This document shows positions 1-8,552 of a DNA stretch of 64,000 bases, piece by piece; position 1 is the first letter of the stretch; the number at the start of each line of letters is the position of its first letter. The stretch lies in assembly GCF_020172685.1 (NCBI RefSeq), contig NZ_CP083986.1:3517973-3581972 (forward strand), in the 5' to 3' direction. The DNA comes from [Mycobacterium] nativiensis. GTDB lineage: Bacteria > Actinomycetota > Actinomycetes > Mycobacteriales > Mycobacteriaceae. The notes below the pieces were generated by a model, which did not search any database, was not told where the DNA came from, and saw nothing but the letters and a program-made list of their open reading frames with translations. The position numbers were made by a program, and so were the translations under genes.

Positions 1-19
1 AGATGTGTATAAGAGACAG
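1..19. other. Tn5/Nextera transposase mosaic end (adapter remnant)
   Basis: The first 19 bases are exactly the Tn5 mosaic-end sequence used in Nextera libraries (AGATGTGTATAAGAGACAG). It sits at the very edge of the window, inside what should be the coding region of the neighbouring membrane protein. It is therefore untrimmed adapter at a contig end, not a biological transposon end. Genomic sequence starts at about position 20. Confidence 0.96.
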
Positions 20-398
20 GCGGCGGGCAGAACGGGAATCCCGGCACCGGCGTCGGGGACGGCGGCTCGCTGGCCGGCGGTTCCGTCGGGCCGGGCGGCT
101 CGGTCGTGGTCGGCGTCGGGATGACGGTCTGGGTGATGGTCACCGGCGGCTGCTGCAGCCGGGTGCGCGGCACCCAGGTGTAGGCCGGGTCGGGGATGAA
201 ACCGGGCGGCACCACCTGCGGCGCGGCCGGCGGCGTCACCTCCTCCCGGTAGGTGTCGTAGACCCACCAGACGCCGGCGAACACGATGATCAACGCCACG
301 GTGGAGGTGCGGACCCGCCCGCTGAGCAGATACCCGGGCCAGCGGCGCTCGGTGCCGGCCGGGTGGCCCGGCTCCGGTTTCGTCAGCTTGAACTTCAC
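20..398 (-). CDS. Proline-rich single-pass membrane protein (Rv3103c-like), 3' end missing
   Basis: A GTG start at 398 overlaps the stop of the MscS gene (GTGA, 395-398), so it is translated as the next cistron. The frame stays open to the adapter at the contig edge, giving about 126 residues without a stop. Residues about 1-30 are polar and basic, 31-48 form one hydrophobic segment (VALIIVFAGVWWVYDTY), and from about 52 the chain is rich in Pro and Thr (many PP, TPTTTEPP). In M. tuberculosis the gene after Rv3104c is the proline-rich membrane protein Rv3103c, followed by ftsE/ftsX, so a cell-envelope role is plausible but unproven. The truncation is technical. Confidence 0.75.
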
Positions 399-1297
399 GG
401 CGTCTCCACCGGCTTCACATCACCGGCGGTGGCCACACCGACCGAGGCCAGTGCCCGCACCACCTGGGTGCGCAGCCGGCGTCCCACCTCGAACTGCTTG
501 CCGGGCAGGGTGCGGGCCACCATCCGCAGGTTGACGACACCGACCTCGAGGCTCTCCACGCCCATGATGGACGGTTCGTCCAACAACAGGGCCCGCAGCG
601 GGGCGTCGGCCTCGAGCGCATTCACGCAGACCTGATGCAGCACCTCGTTGACCTGGTTGAGGTCGGCGGTGGTGGGAACGGGGATGTCGACAACGGCACG
701 CGCCCAGTCCTTGGACAGGTTCAGCGACCGGACGATATTGCCGTTCGGGACGGTGTAAACCTCGCCGTTGGGGGTGCGCAGCTTGGTCACCCGCAGGGTC
801 ACCTCCTCGACCGTCCCGAGCGCCTCCGTCAGCGCCCCGGTCATGGACAGCTGCACCAGGTCGCCGAAGCCGTACTGCTTTTCAGTGATGATGAAGAAGC
901 CACTGAGCAGGTCCTGCACCAGTTTCTGGGCGCCGAAACCCAGCGCGCCACCCAGCACCGCGGCGGGCCCCACCAGTGATCCGACCGGGATGTCGAGGAT
1001 GCCGGTGATCTGGACGGCCACCACCACGCACAGCATCACCACCGACACCCAGGAGATCACCGAGGCGACCGCCTGCCGATGTTTGGAGGCCTCCGAGCGC
1101 ACCAGCGCATCACTGGCCTGGAAGCCGTGTTCGAGGCGACGGGTGACGCGCCGCGCCGCCCAGGTGATGAATCGCGATGCCAGCACCGCCCCGATCAGCA
1201 GCAGGACGATCCGCAGCCCCTTGGTGATGACCCACTCGCCGATGGGACCGCTCCACACGTCGTGCCAGCGCTGTCCCGGCGAGAAGGCCAACAACAT
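395..1297 (-). CDS. MscS-family small-conductance mechanosensitive channel
   Basis: 300-residue membrane protein homologous to Rv3104c. Hydrophobic segments lie near residues 28-48, 78-100 and 105-125. The third is Gly/Ala-rich (GPAAVLGGALGFGAQKLVQDLLSGFFI), the pore-lining TM3 signature of MscS proteins, and is followed by the beta domain (VEEVTLRVTKLRTPNGEVYTVPNG). The family releases solutes on hypo-osmotic shock; for this member the function is inferred. It lies 3 bp downstream of prfB and overlaps the next membrane protein, so it is probably co-transcribed with prfB. Confidence 0.85.
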   Translation of the reverse strand: MLLAFSPGQRWHDVWSGPIGEWVITKGLRIVLLLIGAVLASRFITWAARRVTRRLEHGFQASDALVRSEASKHRQAVASVISWVSVVMLCVVVAVQITGILDIPVGSLVGPAAVLGGALGFGAQKLVQDLLSGFFIITEKQYGFGDLVQLSMTGALTEALGTVEEVTLRVTKLRTPNGEVYTVPNGNIVRSLNLSKDWARAVVDIPVPTTADLNQVNEVLHQVCVNALEADAPLRALLLDEPSIMGVESLEVGVVNLRMVARTLPGKQFEVGRRLRTQVVRALASVGVATAGDVKPVETP

Positions 1298-1300
1298 GGG

Positions 1301-2416
1301 TCAGTCGCCGTCCGGGGAGTTACGCCACCGGATTCCGGCTTCCAGGAATCCGTCGATGTCGCCGTCGAGCACGGCGGCCGGGTTGCCGACCTCGTACTCG
1401 GTGCGAAGGTCCTTGACCATCTGGTACGGGTGCAGCACGTAGGAGCGCATCTGGTTGCCCCATGAGCTGCCGCCGTCGCCCTTGAGCGCGTCCATCTCGG
1501 CTCGCTCCTCGGACCGTTTGCGTTCCATGAGCTTCGCCTGCAGCACCCGCATCGCCGAAACCTTGTTCTGCAGCTGGGATTTCTCGTTCTGACAGGTGAC
1601 GACGATCCCAGTGGGGATGTGCGTGAGCCGCACCGCCGAGTCGGTGGTGTTCACCGACTGTCCGCCCGGCCCGCTGGAGCGGTAGACGTCGACCCGGACG
1701 TCGCCCTCGGGGATGTCGATGTGGTCGGTGGTCTCCACCACCGGCAGCACCTCGACCTCGGCGAACGATGTCTGCCGGCGCCCCTGGTTGTCGAACGGGC
1801 TGATGCGAACCAGCCGGTGGGTGCCCTGCTCCACCGACAGGGTGCCGTAGGCGAAGGGTGCGTGCACCGCGAAGGTCGCACTCTTGATCCCGGCCTCTTC
1901 GGCGTAGGAGGTGTCGAACACCTCTACGCCGTAGTTGTGCTGCTCGGCCCAGCGGACGTACATCCGCATCAGCATCTCGGCCCAGTCCGCGGCGTCCACC
2001 CCGCCGGCGCCGGAGCGGATCGTGACCAGCGCCTCGCGTTCGTCATACTCGCCGGAGAGCAGCGTGCGCACCTCCATGGCGTCGATGTCCTCGCGCAGCT
2101 TGGCCAGTTCGGCGTCGGCCTCGGCGACCGCTTCAGTCTGGCTGGCGCCGGTTTCTTCGGCCGCCAACTCATAGAGCACCGGGAGGTCGTCGACGCGTTG
2201 GCGCAGTTCCTCTACCCGGCGCAGCTCGGCCTGGGCGTGCGACAGTTCACTGGTCACCTTCTGGGCGCGCGTCTGGTCGTCCCACAGGTTCGGGTCGGAC
2301 GCGTCGCGCTCGAGGTCGGTGATACGGCGACGCAGTCCGTCGACATCCAACACCCGCTCCACCGTGGTCAGGGTGGCGTCAAGGGCGGCGATATCGGGCT
2401 GGCGGTCAGGTTCCAC
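1301..2416 (-). CDS. prfB: Peptide chain release factor 2
   Basis: Class I release factor that terminates translation at UGA and UAA. The SPF tripeptide of RF2 (RISPFDN) and the catalytic GGQ at about residues 251-253 ([10 protein letters not shown]) are both intact. The GTG at 2416 (then [11 protein letters not shown]) is preferred because it puts GGQ where E. coli RF2 has it; a GTG at 2440 would add eight residues. The gene is one continuous frame, so the +1 programmed frameshift that autoregulates prfB in many bacteria is absent. It is divergent from fprA, as in M. tuberculosis, and heads a minus-strand unit with the MscS gene. Confidence 0.96.
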   Translation of the reverse strand: MEPDRQPDIAALDATLTTVERVLDVDGLRRRITDLERDASDPNLWDDQTRAQKVTSELSHAQAELRRVEELRQRVDDLPVLYELAAEETGASQTEAVAEADAELAKLREDIDAMEVRTLLSGEYDEREALVTIRSGAGGVDAADWAEMLMRMYVRWAEQHNYGVEVFDTSYAEEAGIKSATFAVHAPFAYGTLSVEQGTHRLVRISPFDNQGRRQTSFAEVEVLPVVETTDHIDIPEGDVRVDVYRSSGPGGQSVNTTDSAVRLTHIPTGIVVTCQNEKSQLQNKVSAMRVLQAKLMERKRSEERAEMDALKGDGGSSWGNQMRSYVLHPYQMVKDLRTEYEVGNPAAVLDGDIDGFLEAGIRWRNSPDGD

Positions 2417-2538
2417 GAACGTCAAGGTTACCGGCGCCACGAATCCGGTTGCGACGGACCGATGCCGACCTGCACCACGGGGACACTATCTGCGTTTAGC
2501 ATCAGCGGGACAAGCCTCGAACAGAAAGCTGGGTGAGG

Positions 2539-3915
2539 ATGCGTCCCTACCACGTCGCGATCGTCGGCTCCGGCCCGTCCGGGTATTTCGCCGCGGCCTC
2601 TCTGCTCAGGCTCGCGGCCGGCGGCGAGGTCGACGTGCATGTCGACATGTTGGAGATGCTGCCGACGCCGTGGGGGCTGGTTCGCTCGGGGGTGGCGCCC
2701 GATCACCCGAAGATCAAGTCGATCAGCGCCCAGTTCGAGAAGACCGCGGCCGATCCGCGATTCCGGTTCTTCGGCAACATCGCCGTCGGCGAACACGTGC
2801 AACCGGCTGAGCTCGCCGAACGCTATGACGCGGTGGTCTACGCCGTGGGCGCACAGTCGGATCGGCACCTGGGTATTCCGGGCGAGGATCTGGCCGGCAG
2901 TGTCGCCGCGGTGGATTTCGTCGGGTGGTACAACGCCCACCCGCACTTCGCCGACCATGCGCCGGATCTGACGTGCAAGCGGGCCATCGTCGTCGGCAAC
3001 GGCAACGTGGCCCTCGACGTGGCCCGCATCCTGGTCTCCCAGCCCGACGAACTGCGCCGCACCGACATCGCCGACCACGCGCTGGACCTGCTGGGCCCGC
3101 GCGAGATCGAAGAGGTGGTGATCATCGGCCGGCGGGGTCCGCTGCAGGCGACCTTCACCAGCCTGGAGCTGCGCGAGCTCGGTGAGCTCAAGGGCCTCGA
3201 CGACGTCGACGTGGTGATCGATGCGGCTGAGTTCGCCGACATCACCGACGACGACGTCGAAGCGGCGGCCAAGCATCCCAAGCAGAACGTCAAGGTGCTG
3301 CGCACCTATGTGGGGCGCGAGCTGCACCCGGGCCATCGCCGGATCATCTTCCGGTTCTGCACCTCCCCGATCGAGATTCGCGGCGACGGCCGGGTCGAGG
3401 AGATCGTGCTGGGACGCAACGAACTGGTCACCGGCGAAGATGGTCGAGTCAGCGCCAAGGACACCGGCGAACGCGAGGTGCTGCCGGCCCAGCTGGTGGT
3501 GCGCTCGGTCGGCTACCGGGGCGTCCCCACGCCGGGGCTGCCGTTCGACGAGCGCAACTTCACCATCCCCCACACCGACGGACGCATCGAAGGCACCGAC
3601 AACCAGTACGTGGTCGGGTGGATCAAGCGCGGTCCGTCCGGGGTCATCGGCAGCAACAAGAGCGACTCACAGGCCACCGTCGACACGTTGGCCGCCGACT
3701 TGGCGGCCAGGTCGGCGGGTGCCGGACTGCGCGACTTCGGGCCCGACTACGACGCGCAGCTGCACAAGTGGCTGCTGTCCCGGCAGCCCGAGCTGGTCAC
3801 CGACGAGCAGTGGCAGCGAATCGACGCCCACGAGCGCTCCTCCGGCGAGCCGCATGGCCGGCCCCGCGTCAAGCTGGCCAGCGTCGCGGAGATGCTGCGC
3901 GTCGGGCATCGCTGA
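2539..3915 (+). CDS. fprA: NADPH-ferredoxin reductase FprA
   Basis: 458-residue flavoprotein of the adrenodoxin-reductase type, moving electrons from NADPH to ferredoxin for P450s and other acceptors. The FAD Rossmann motif is at the N-terminus (VGSGPSGYFAA). WGLVRSGVAPDHPKIK follows, the NADP site lies around GNGNVALDVARIL, and the C-terminal GWIKRGPSGVIG is typical. The ATG at 2539 is chosen over the in-frame GTG at 2533 because M. tuberculosis FprA begins MRPY. It is transcribed divergently from prfB (Rv3105c-Rv3106 synteny). Confidence 0.95.
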   Translation: MRPYHVAIVGSGPSGYFAAASLLRLAAGGEVDVHVDMLEMLPTPWGLVRSGVAPDHPKIKSISAQFEKTAADPRFRFFGNIAVGEHVQPAELAERYDAVVYAVGAQSDRHLGIPGEDLAGSVAAVDFVGWYNAHPHFADHAPDLTCKRAIVVGNGNVALDVARILVSQPDELRRTDIADHALDLLGPREIEEVVIIGRRGPLQATFTSLELRELGELKGLDDVDVVIDAAEFADITDDDVEAAAKHPKQNVKVLRTYVGRELHPGHRRIIFRFCTSPIEIRGDGRVEEIVLGRNELVTGEDGRVSAKDTGEREVLPAQLVVRSVGYRGVPTPGLPFDERNFTIPHTDGRIEGTDNQYVVGWIKRGPSGVIGSNKSDSQATVDTLAADLAARSAGAGLRDFGPDYDAQLHKWLLSRQPELVTDEQWQRIDAHERSSGEPHGRPRVKLASVAEMLRVGHR

Positions 3916-3921
3916 GCGAGT

Positions 3922-4269
3922 TCACTCGCGCGGGGGTAGCGGCGGCTCAGCCGGGGGCTGGGCAACCAGGTTCCAGTTGTCCGGGTTCCGCGGCGAATAC
4001 ACCACCGGCAGTAGGTCGCCGATGCTCGGCCACTTGCTGACGTCGACCGCGAATCGCTGGTAGACCTCGTGCTCGTCAAGCGTGGGACCGTTCAGGACGC
4101 CGGCGATGGTGACGAACTGCTCCCCTTCGGCGTCAGGCCGCGGGCTCACGCCGGTGACCAGAAGAGTGCCCTCTTGCGCTCCCCCGCCGGGCCCAGGCCG
4201 GAAGAATCGCGGTGCGATGAACATGGCCAGGATCGCCAATAACAACAGCAGTGCCCCGATCTCCCACAT
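3922..4269 (-). CDS. Small conserved membrane-anchored protein
   Basis: About 115 residues from the ATG at 4269 ([17 protein letters not shown]); an upstream ATG at 4290 would run into the divergent hisN leader. One N-terminal transmembrane helix (about 3-20) is followed by a soluble domain of about 90 residues with a Pro-rich tail ([11 protein letters not shown]). I recognise no family motif. It is convergent with fprA (6 bp apart) and divergent from hisN with about 23 bp between starts, so any shared promoter must be very compact. No function is assigned. Confidence 0.7.
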   Translation of the reverse strand: MWEIGALLLLLAILAMFIAPRFFRPGPGGGAQEGTLLVTGVSPRPDAEGEQFVTIAGVLNGPTLDEHEVYQRFAVDVSKWPSIGDLLPVVYSPRNPDNWNLVAQPPAEPPLPPRE

Positions 4270-4292
4270 GCGGCCATGGTAGGACTGCACCC

Positions 4293-5093
4293 ATGTCGCA
4301 GAGCAACGTGCAACTCGATGATGACCTGACCCTGGCCCTGAACCTGGCCGACCGGGCGGACGCGATCACCCTGGACCGGTTCGGTGCACTCGACTTGCGG
4401 GTGGACACCAAACCGGACCTGACCCCGGTCACCGACGCCGATCAGGCGGTCGAGACCGCGCTGCGCGAACTGCTGGCCGCCGAGCGGGCCGACGACCAGA
4501 TCCTCGGCGAAGAGTTCGGCGGAACAGCCACTTTCAATGGGCGTCAGTGGATCATCGATCCGATCGACGGCACCAAGAACTTCGTGCGGGGCGTGCCGGT
4601 CTGGGCCACGCTCATCGCGCTGCTCGAAGACGGCGTGCCACAGATCGGCGTGGTCAGCGCCCCCGCGCTGAACCGGCGCTGGTGGGCCGCTCGCGGCCAG
4701 GGCGCGTTCGCCACGTTCGGCGACGGCCCGGCGAAGAAGGTGTCGGTGTCTTCGGTGGGCGACCTCGGCGCGGCCAGCCTGACGTTCGCCGGCCTGACGA
4801 CCTGGGTGCACCGCGGACTGCGCGAGCAGTTCCTCGATCTCACCGAGTCGGTGTGGCGGGTGCGCGCCTACGGCGACTTCTGGGCGTACTGCCTGCTGGC
4901 TGAGGGCGCCGTCGACGTCGTCGCCGAGCCGGCGGTGTCGGTGTGGGATCTGGCCGCGCTGGACGTGCTGGTGCGCGAGGCAGGCGGGACGTTCACCGAC
5001 CTGTCCGGTGCGCCGGGGCCGCACGGAGGCAGCGCCATCGCCACCAACACGCTGTTGCATGAGCAGGTTTTGGGCCGCCTGACCACCGGTTAG
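4293..5093 (+). CDS. hisN: Inositol-monophosphatase-family histidinol-phosphatase
   Basis: 266 residues. Metal-site motifs of the inositol monophosphatase superfamily are intact: the Glu of GEEFGG (about 70), DPIDGTKNF (about 88-97) and the C-terminal [15 protein letters not shown]. The M. tuberculosis orthologue at this locus, Rv3137, is annotated HisN and dephosphorylates L-histidinol phosphate in histidine synthesis. The ATG at 4293 gives a normal family length. It precedes fadE24 by about 100 bp, as in M. tuberculosis (Rv3137 then Rv3139), but a palindrome and probable promoter separate them. Confidence 0.85.
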   Translation: MSQSNVQLDDDLTLALNLADRADAITLDRFGALDLRVDTKPDLTPVTDADQAVETALRELLAAERADDQILGEEFGGTATFNGRQWIIDPIDGTKNFVRGVPVWATLIALLEDGVPQIGVVSAPALNRRWWAARGQGAFATFGDGPAKKVSVSSVGDLGAASLTFAGLTTWVHRGLREQFLDLTESVWRVRAYGDFWAYCLLAEGAVDVVAEPAVSVWDLAALDVLVREAGGTFTDLSGAPGPHGGSAIATNTLLHEQVLGRLTTG

Positions 5094-5136
5094 AGGCCCG
5101 ACTGAGGACTTCGTCACACCTTACCGTCGGGTCATA

Positions 5137-5150
5137 TTACTTTGGAGTAA
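5137..5150. promoter_or_regulatory. Inverted repeat upstream of fadE24 (candidate operator)
   Basis: TTACTTTGGAGTAA is a perfect 5-bp dyad (TTACT/AGTAA) with a 4-bp spacer. A second pairing, CCTTAC at 5119-5124 with GTAAGG at 5147-5152, overlaps it. It is an AT-rich island in GC-rich DNA, 49 bp before the fadE24 start. The M. tuberculosis fadE24/fadE23 genes are known to be isoniazid-inducible, so a regulator site here is plausible; the protein is not identifiable from sequence. Confidence 0.45.
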
Positions 5151-5198
5151 GGTAGGGGTATCACGCTTGCCCATTCCTTACCCAGTGAGGCCCCTGAC

Positions 5199-6608
5199 AT
5201 GACTGACACCGCACCCGCGACCAACGGCTCGAAGCGCCGCACCCGTCGGACCGGCCCATCCAGTGCGATCGGCCTGGGCCCACAGAAGCGATCCCCGATG
5301 GCCACCGCCCTGGCGTTGGTCATGCCGCTGATCGGCCAGGAGTTCCTCGACCGGCACAACCTGCGCAGCCCGCTCAACCGCAGCCTGAACTACGGCGTGA
5401 AGACGGTGTTCTCAGCGGCCGGGGCCGCCGGCCGGGAGTTCAAGCGGGTCCAGACGCTGGGCAAAGCCCCGACCCGTCTGAAGGCCAGCGGCAAGGACTA
5501 CTTCGACCTGACCCCCGACGACGACCAGCAGATGATCGCCGAGACCGTCGAGGAGTTCGCCGCCGAGATTATGCGCCCGGCCGCCCACGACGCCGACGAA
5601 GCTGCCGACTACCCGGCACCGCTGCTCACCAAGGCCGCCGAGCTGGGCGTCACCGCGATCAACATCCCGGAGGACTTCGACGGAATCGCCGCACACCGCT
5701 CGGCGGTCACCAATGTGCTGGTGGCCGAGGCACTGGCCTACGGCGACATGGGCCTGGCCCTGCCGATCCTGGCCCCCGGCGGTTTCGCCTCGGCGCTGAC
5801 GCACTGGGGCAGCGCCGACCAGCAGGCCACCTACCTGCCCGCCTTCGCCGGTGAGAATGTTCCCCAGGCCTGTGTGGCAATCGCCGAGCCGCAGCCGCTG
5901 TTCGACCCCACCAATCTCAAGACCACCGCGGTACGCACGCCCAGCGGCTACCGCCTCGACGGGGTGAAGTCGCTGGTGCCGGCGGCCGCGAACGCCGAGA
6001 TCTTCATCGTCGCCGCGCAGCTCAACGGCAAGCCTGCGCTGTTCATCGTGGAGTCCAAGGCCCAGGGCCTGTCCGTCAAGGCCGACCCCAGCATGGGCAT
6101 CCGCGCTGCCGCCCTGGGTCAGATCGAGCTGGACAAGGTGTCGGTTCCGCTGACCGCTCGCCTCGGCGAGGAGGGTCGAACCGATACCGACTACGCCCAG
6201 GATTTTTCAGAGGCGGTGGCACTGTCGCGGCTGGGCTGGGCCGCACTGGCTGTCGGCACCAGTCACGCGGTGCTCGACTACGTCATGCCCTACATCAAGG
6301 AGCGCGAGGCGTTCGGCGAGCCGATCGCCCGCCGCCAGTCGGTGGCGTTCATGTGCGCCAACATCGCCATCGAGCTCGACGGGCTGCGGCTGGTGACCTG
6401 GCGCGGGGCGGCCCGCGCCGAGCAGGGCCTGCCGTTCATCCGCGAGGCCGCACTGGCCAAGCGGCTCGCCGCCGACAAGGGGATGCAGATCGGCCTGGAC
6501 GGCGTGCAGTTGCTCGGCGGCCACGGCTACACCAAGGAGCACCCGGTCGAACGCTGGTACCGCGACCTGCGGGCACTCGGCGTCGCCGAGGGCATCGTCG
6601 TGATTTAG
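5199..6608 (+). CDS. fadE24: Acyl-CoA dehydrogenase FadE24
   Basis: 469 residues. An N-terminal extension of about 90 basic and hydrophobic residues precedes a standard acyl-CoA dehydrogenase fold (PILAPGGFAS, CVAIAEPQP, GLDGVQLLGGHGYTKEHPVERWYRDLR). The protein ends immediately after the flavin-contact region (ALGVAEGIVVI), without the EGTxxIQ segment seen in its partner. That suggests a subunit of a heteromeric FadE complex, as established for several paired mycobacterial FadEs. fadE23 follows 45 bp downstream in one transcription unit. The role is the alpha-beta desaturation step of beta-oxidation; the substrate is unknown. Confidence 0.9.
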   Translation: MTDTAPATNGSKRRTRRTGPSSAIGLGPQKRSPMATALALVMPLIGQEFLDRHNLRSPLNRSLNYGVKTVFSAAGAAGREFKRVQTLGKAPTRLKASGKDYFDLTPDDDQQMIAETVEEFAAEIMRPAAHDADEAADYPAPLLTKAAELGVTAINIPEDFDGIAAHRSAVTNVLVAEALAYGDMGLALPILAPGGFASALTHWGSADQQATYLPAFAGENVPQACVAIAEPQPLFDPTNLKTTAVRTPSGYRLDGVKSLVPAAANAEIFIVAAQLNGKPALFIVESKAQGLSVKADPSMGIRAAALGQIELDKVSVPLTARLGEEGRTDTDYAQDFSEAVALSRLGWAALAVGTSHAVLDYVMPYIKEREAFGEPIARRQSVAFMCANIAIELDGLRLVTWRGAARAEQGLPFIREAALAKRLAADKGMQIGLDGVQLLGGHGYTKEHPVERWYRDLRALGVAEGIVVI

Positions 6609-6653
6609 CCGTCATTCATACCTCTCCCCGAAAACCGATCTGAAAGACCTGTC

Positions 6654-7862
6654 ATGGCAATCAATCTGGAACTCCCCAAGAAACTGCAGAACGTCATCGA
6701 GATGACCCACGCCGGTGCCGCCGAGATGCTGCGCCCGATCTCGCGCAAGTACGACCAGCGCGAGCACGCCTACCCGGTCGAACTCGACACGCTGGAAACC
6801 CTGTTCGAGGGGGTTTCCAAGGCGGGCGGTAGCGACATGGCCGGCGCCGAGGCATTCCGTGACACCGCGGCCCAGGAGGGAAACCGCAACGGCGCCAACA
6901 TGGCGGCGATGTTGCAGGTGCTCGAGATGAGCTGGGGCGACGTCGCTTTGATGCTCTCGGTGCCCTACCAGGGGCTGGGCAATGCGGCGATCTCCGGCGT
7001 GGCCACCGACGAGCAGCTCGAGCGGCTGGGCAAGGTGTGGGCGGCGATGGCGATCACCGAGCCGAGCTTCGGCTCGGACTCGGCCGCGGTGACCACGACG
7101 GCCACCCTGGACGGCGACGAGTACGTGATCAACGGTGAGAAGATCTTCGTCACCGCCGGTTCACGCTGCACCCACATCGTGGTGTGGGCAAGCCTGGACA
7201 AGGCGCTGGGTCGGGCGGCCATCAAGTCGTTCGTCGTGCCGCGCGAGCACCCCGGTGTGATCGTCGAGCGCCTGGAGCACAAGCTGGGCATCAAGGCCTC
7301 CGACACCGCGGTGATCCGGTTCGACAACGCCCGGATCCCGAAGGACAACCTGCTGGGCAGCCCGGAGATCAACACCGAGAAGAGCTTCTCCGGTGTCATG
7401 GAGACCTTCGACAGCACCCGGCCGATCGTCGCCGCTATGGCGGTCGGGGTGGCCCGCGCCGCGCTCGAAGAGTTGCGCAAGGTACTCGTCGACGCCGGGA
7501 TCGAGATCTCCTACGACAAGCCCGCGCACGCCCAGAGCGCCCCCGCCGCGGAGTTCCTGCGGATGGAGGCGGACTGGGAGTCGGCGAACCTGCTGACGCT
7601 GCGCTCGGCGTGGCAGGCCGACAACAACATCCCGAACTCCAAGGAAGCCTCGATGGGCAAGGCCAAGGCGGCCCGGATGGCCACCGACGTCACCCTCAAG
7701 ACCGTCGAATTGACCGGCACCCTGGGTTATTCCGAGCAGACACTGTTGGAGAAGTGGGGCCGCGACTCGAAGATCCTGGACATCTTCGAGGGCACCCAGC
7801 AGATCCAGCTGTTGGTGGTGGCCCGCCGGCTGCTGGGCCTGTCGTCGGCCGAGCTGAAGTAG
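6654..7862 (+). CDS. fadE23: Acyl-CoA dehydrogenase FadE23
   Basis: 402 residues. Acyl-CoA dehydrogenase motifs are present: AITEPSFGSDSAAV for flavin/substrate binding, TGTLGYSEQTLLEKWGRDSKI near the C-terminus, and IFEGTQQIQ carrying the Glu usually catalytic in this family. It matches Rv3140 by position and is probably the catalytic partner of FadE24. It ends 3 bp before the convergent TetR gene with no obvious terminator hairpin between them. Confidence 0.9.
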   Translation: MAINLELPKKLQNVIEMTHAGAAEMLRPISRKYDQREHAYPVELDTLETLFEGVSKAGGSDMAGAEAFRDTAAQEGNRNGANMAAMLQVLEMSWGDVALMLSVPYQGLGNAAISGVATDEQLERLGKVWAAMAITEPSFGSDSAAVTTTATLDGDEYVINGEKIFVTAGSRCTHIVVWASLDKALGRAAIKSFVVPREHPGVIVERLEHKLGIKASDTAVIRFDNARIPKDNLLGSPEINTEKSFSGVMETFDSTRPIVAAMAVGVARAALEELRKVLVDAGIEISYDKPAHAQSAPAAEFLRMEADWESANLLTLRSAWQADNNIPNSKEASMGKAKAARMATDVTLKTVELTGTLGYSEQTLLEKWGRDSKILDIFEGTQQIQLLVVARRLLGLSSAELK

Positions 7863-7865
7863 GGC

Positions 7866-8465
7866 CTACTCCGGCGGTTGGATCAACGGGCCGAAGCTGG
7901 CGCTGACGGCCTCAAGCGTGCTGGTGTCGCGTGCGGACAGCGCGATGACGAACGCGCCCTGGATGAGCGCCAGCACGCTGTGCGAAAGGTCCTCGGCGGA
8001 GCGGTCGTCACGCACATCGCCACGTTTCTGACCGGCCCGCATCAGCTCGCTCAGCGCACGATGCCAGCCGGCCAGCGCGACGGCGAGGCGGTCCCGAAAC
8101 GGCTCGGAGTCGGCCGCCAGCTCGGTGGAGAACTTGCCGGCCAGGCAGGCCCGCTGGAACTCCGACCGAACGAACGCCTGGGTGAGTTCGGTGAAGTAGC
8201 CGGTGAGCTTGTCGGTGGTACTGAGGGTTTCGTCGTCGGCCCACTTGGCCAGCGCGTCCAACTGCAGGCGCATGTAGCGATCCAGCACGGCCAGGCCGAA
8301 CGCATCCTTGGAACCGAAGTGGTGATAGAAGGAGCCCTTCGGCACCCCGGACGCCGCCAGGACGGCGTCGACGGTGGTGCCGTGAAACCCCGACGCGTAG
8401 AACGACCTCATGCCCTGACGGAGCAGTCGCTCCTTATGGCCCAGGGCTTTTACCGGAGCAGCCAT
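7866..8465 (-). CDS. TetR-family transcriptional regulator
   Basis: 199 residues from the ATG at 8465 (MAAPVKALGHKERLL); a start at 8477 would add only four residues. The N-terminal helix-turn-helix (GMRSFYASGFHGTTVDAVLAASGVPKGSFYHHFGSKDAF, residues about 15-55) is classical TetR. The C-terminal domain contains one Cys in a QRACLAGKF context. The short, Lys-start HTH resembles the NemR/AcuR-type subgroup. It is divergent from the SDR gene, and the intergenic dyad at 8495-8512 is the likely operator for both. The ligand is unknown. Confidence 0.88.
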   Translation of the reverse strand: MAAPVKALGHKERLLRQGMRSFYASGFHGTTVDAVLAASGVPKGSFYHHFGSKDAFGLAVLDRYMRLQLDALAKWADDETLSTTDKLTGYFTELTQAFVRSEFQRACLAGKFSTELAADSEPFRDRLAVALAGWHRALSELMRAGQKRGDVRDDRSAEDLSHSVLALIQGAFVIALSARDTSTLEAVSASFGPLIQPPE

Positions 8466-8494
8466 CGCTTCCCTCAACTCTTGACGATCTGGTC

Positions 8495-8512
8495 TAGACC
8501 AATTAGTCTAGC
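8495..8512. promoter_or_regulatory. TetR/NemR-type operator between divergent TetR and SDR genes
   Basis: CTAGAC-CAATTA-GTCTAG is a perfect 6-bp inverted repeat with a 6-bp spacer, directly preceded by the palindrome TGGTCTAGACCA (8491-8502). The TAGAC...GTCTA half-sites match the general form known for NemR-type TetR operators. It is centred about 38 bp upstream of the TetR start and about 50 bp upstream of the SDR start, so it could control both promoters. Confidence 0.7.
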
Positions 8513-8552
8513 TAGTTTCGCCGACTGGGTCGACTACCGGGAAGGAGCACAC

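Noticed and set aside
1..19. A transposon end or inserted Tn5 derivative
   Set aside because: The sequence is exactly the library mosaic end at a contig edge, with no transposase or target duplication; an adapter remnant explains it.
1301..2440. A programmed +1 frameshift in prfB
   Set aside because: The gene is one continuous frame from start to GGQ domain; no UGA slippage site is present near codon 25.
2428..3573. Long open frame on the minus strand opposite fprA (about 380 residues)
   Set aside because: It is the antisense frame of a clearly conserved reductase in GC-rich DNA; its translation is low-complexity (His/Asp/Gly-rich) with no family motif.
7878..8552. An N-terminal extension of the SDR running back through the TetR gene
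   Set aside because: The region reads antisense to a good TetR; the true SDR start at 8553 has a ribosome-binding site and begins the Rossmann fold at the normal place.
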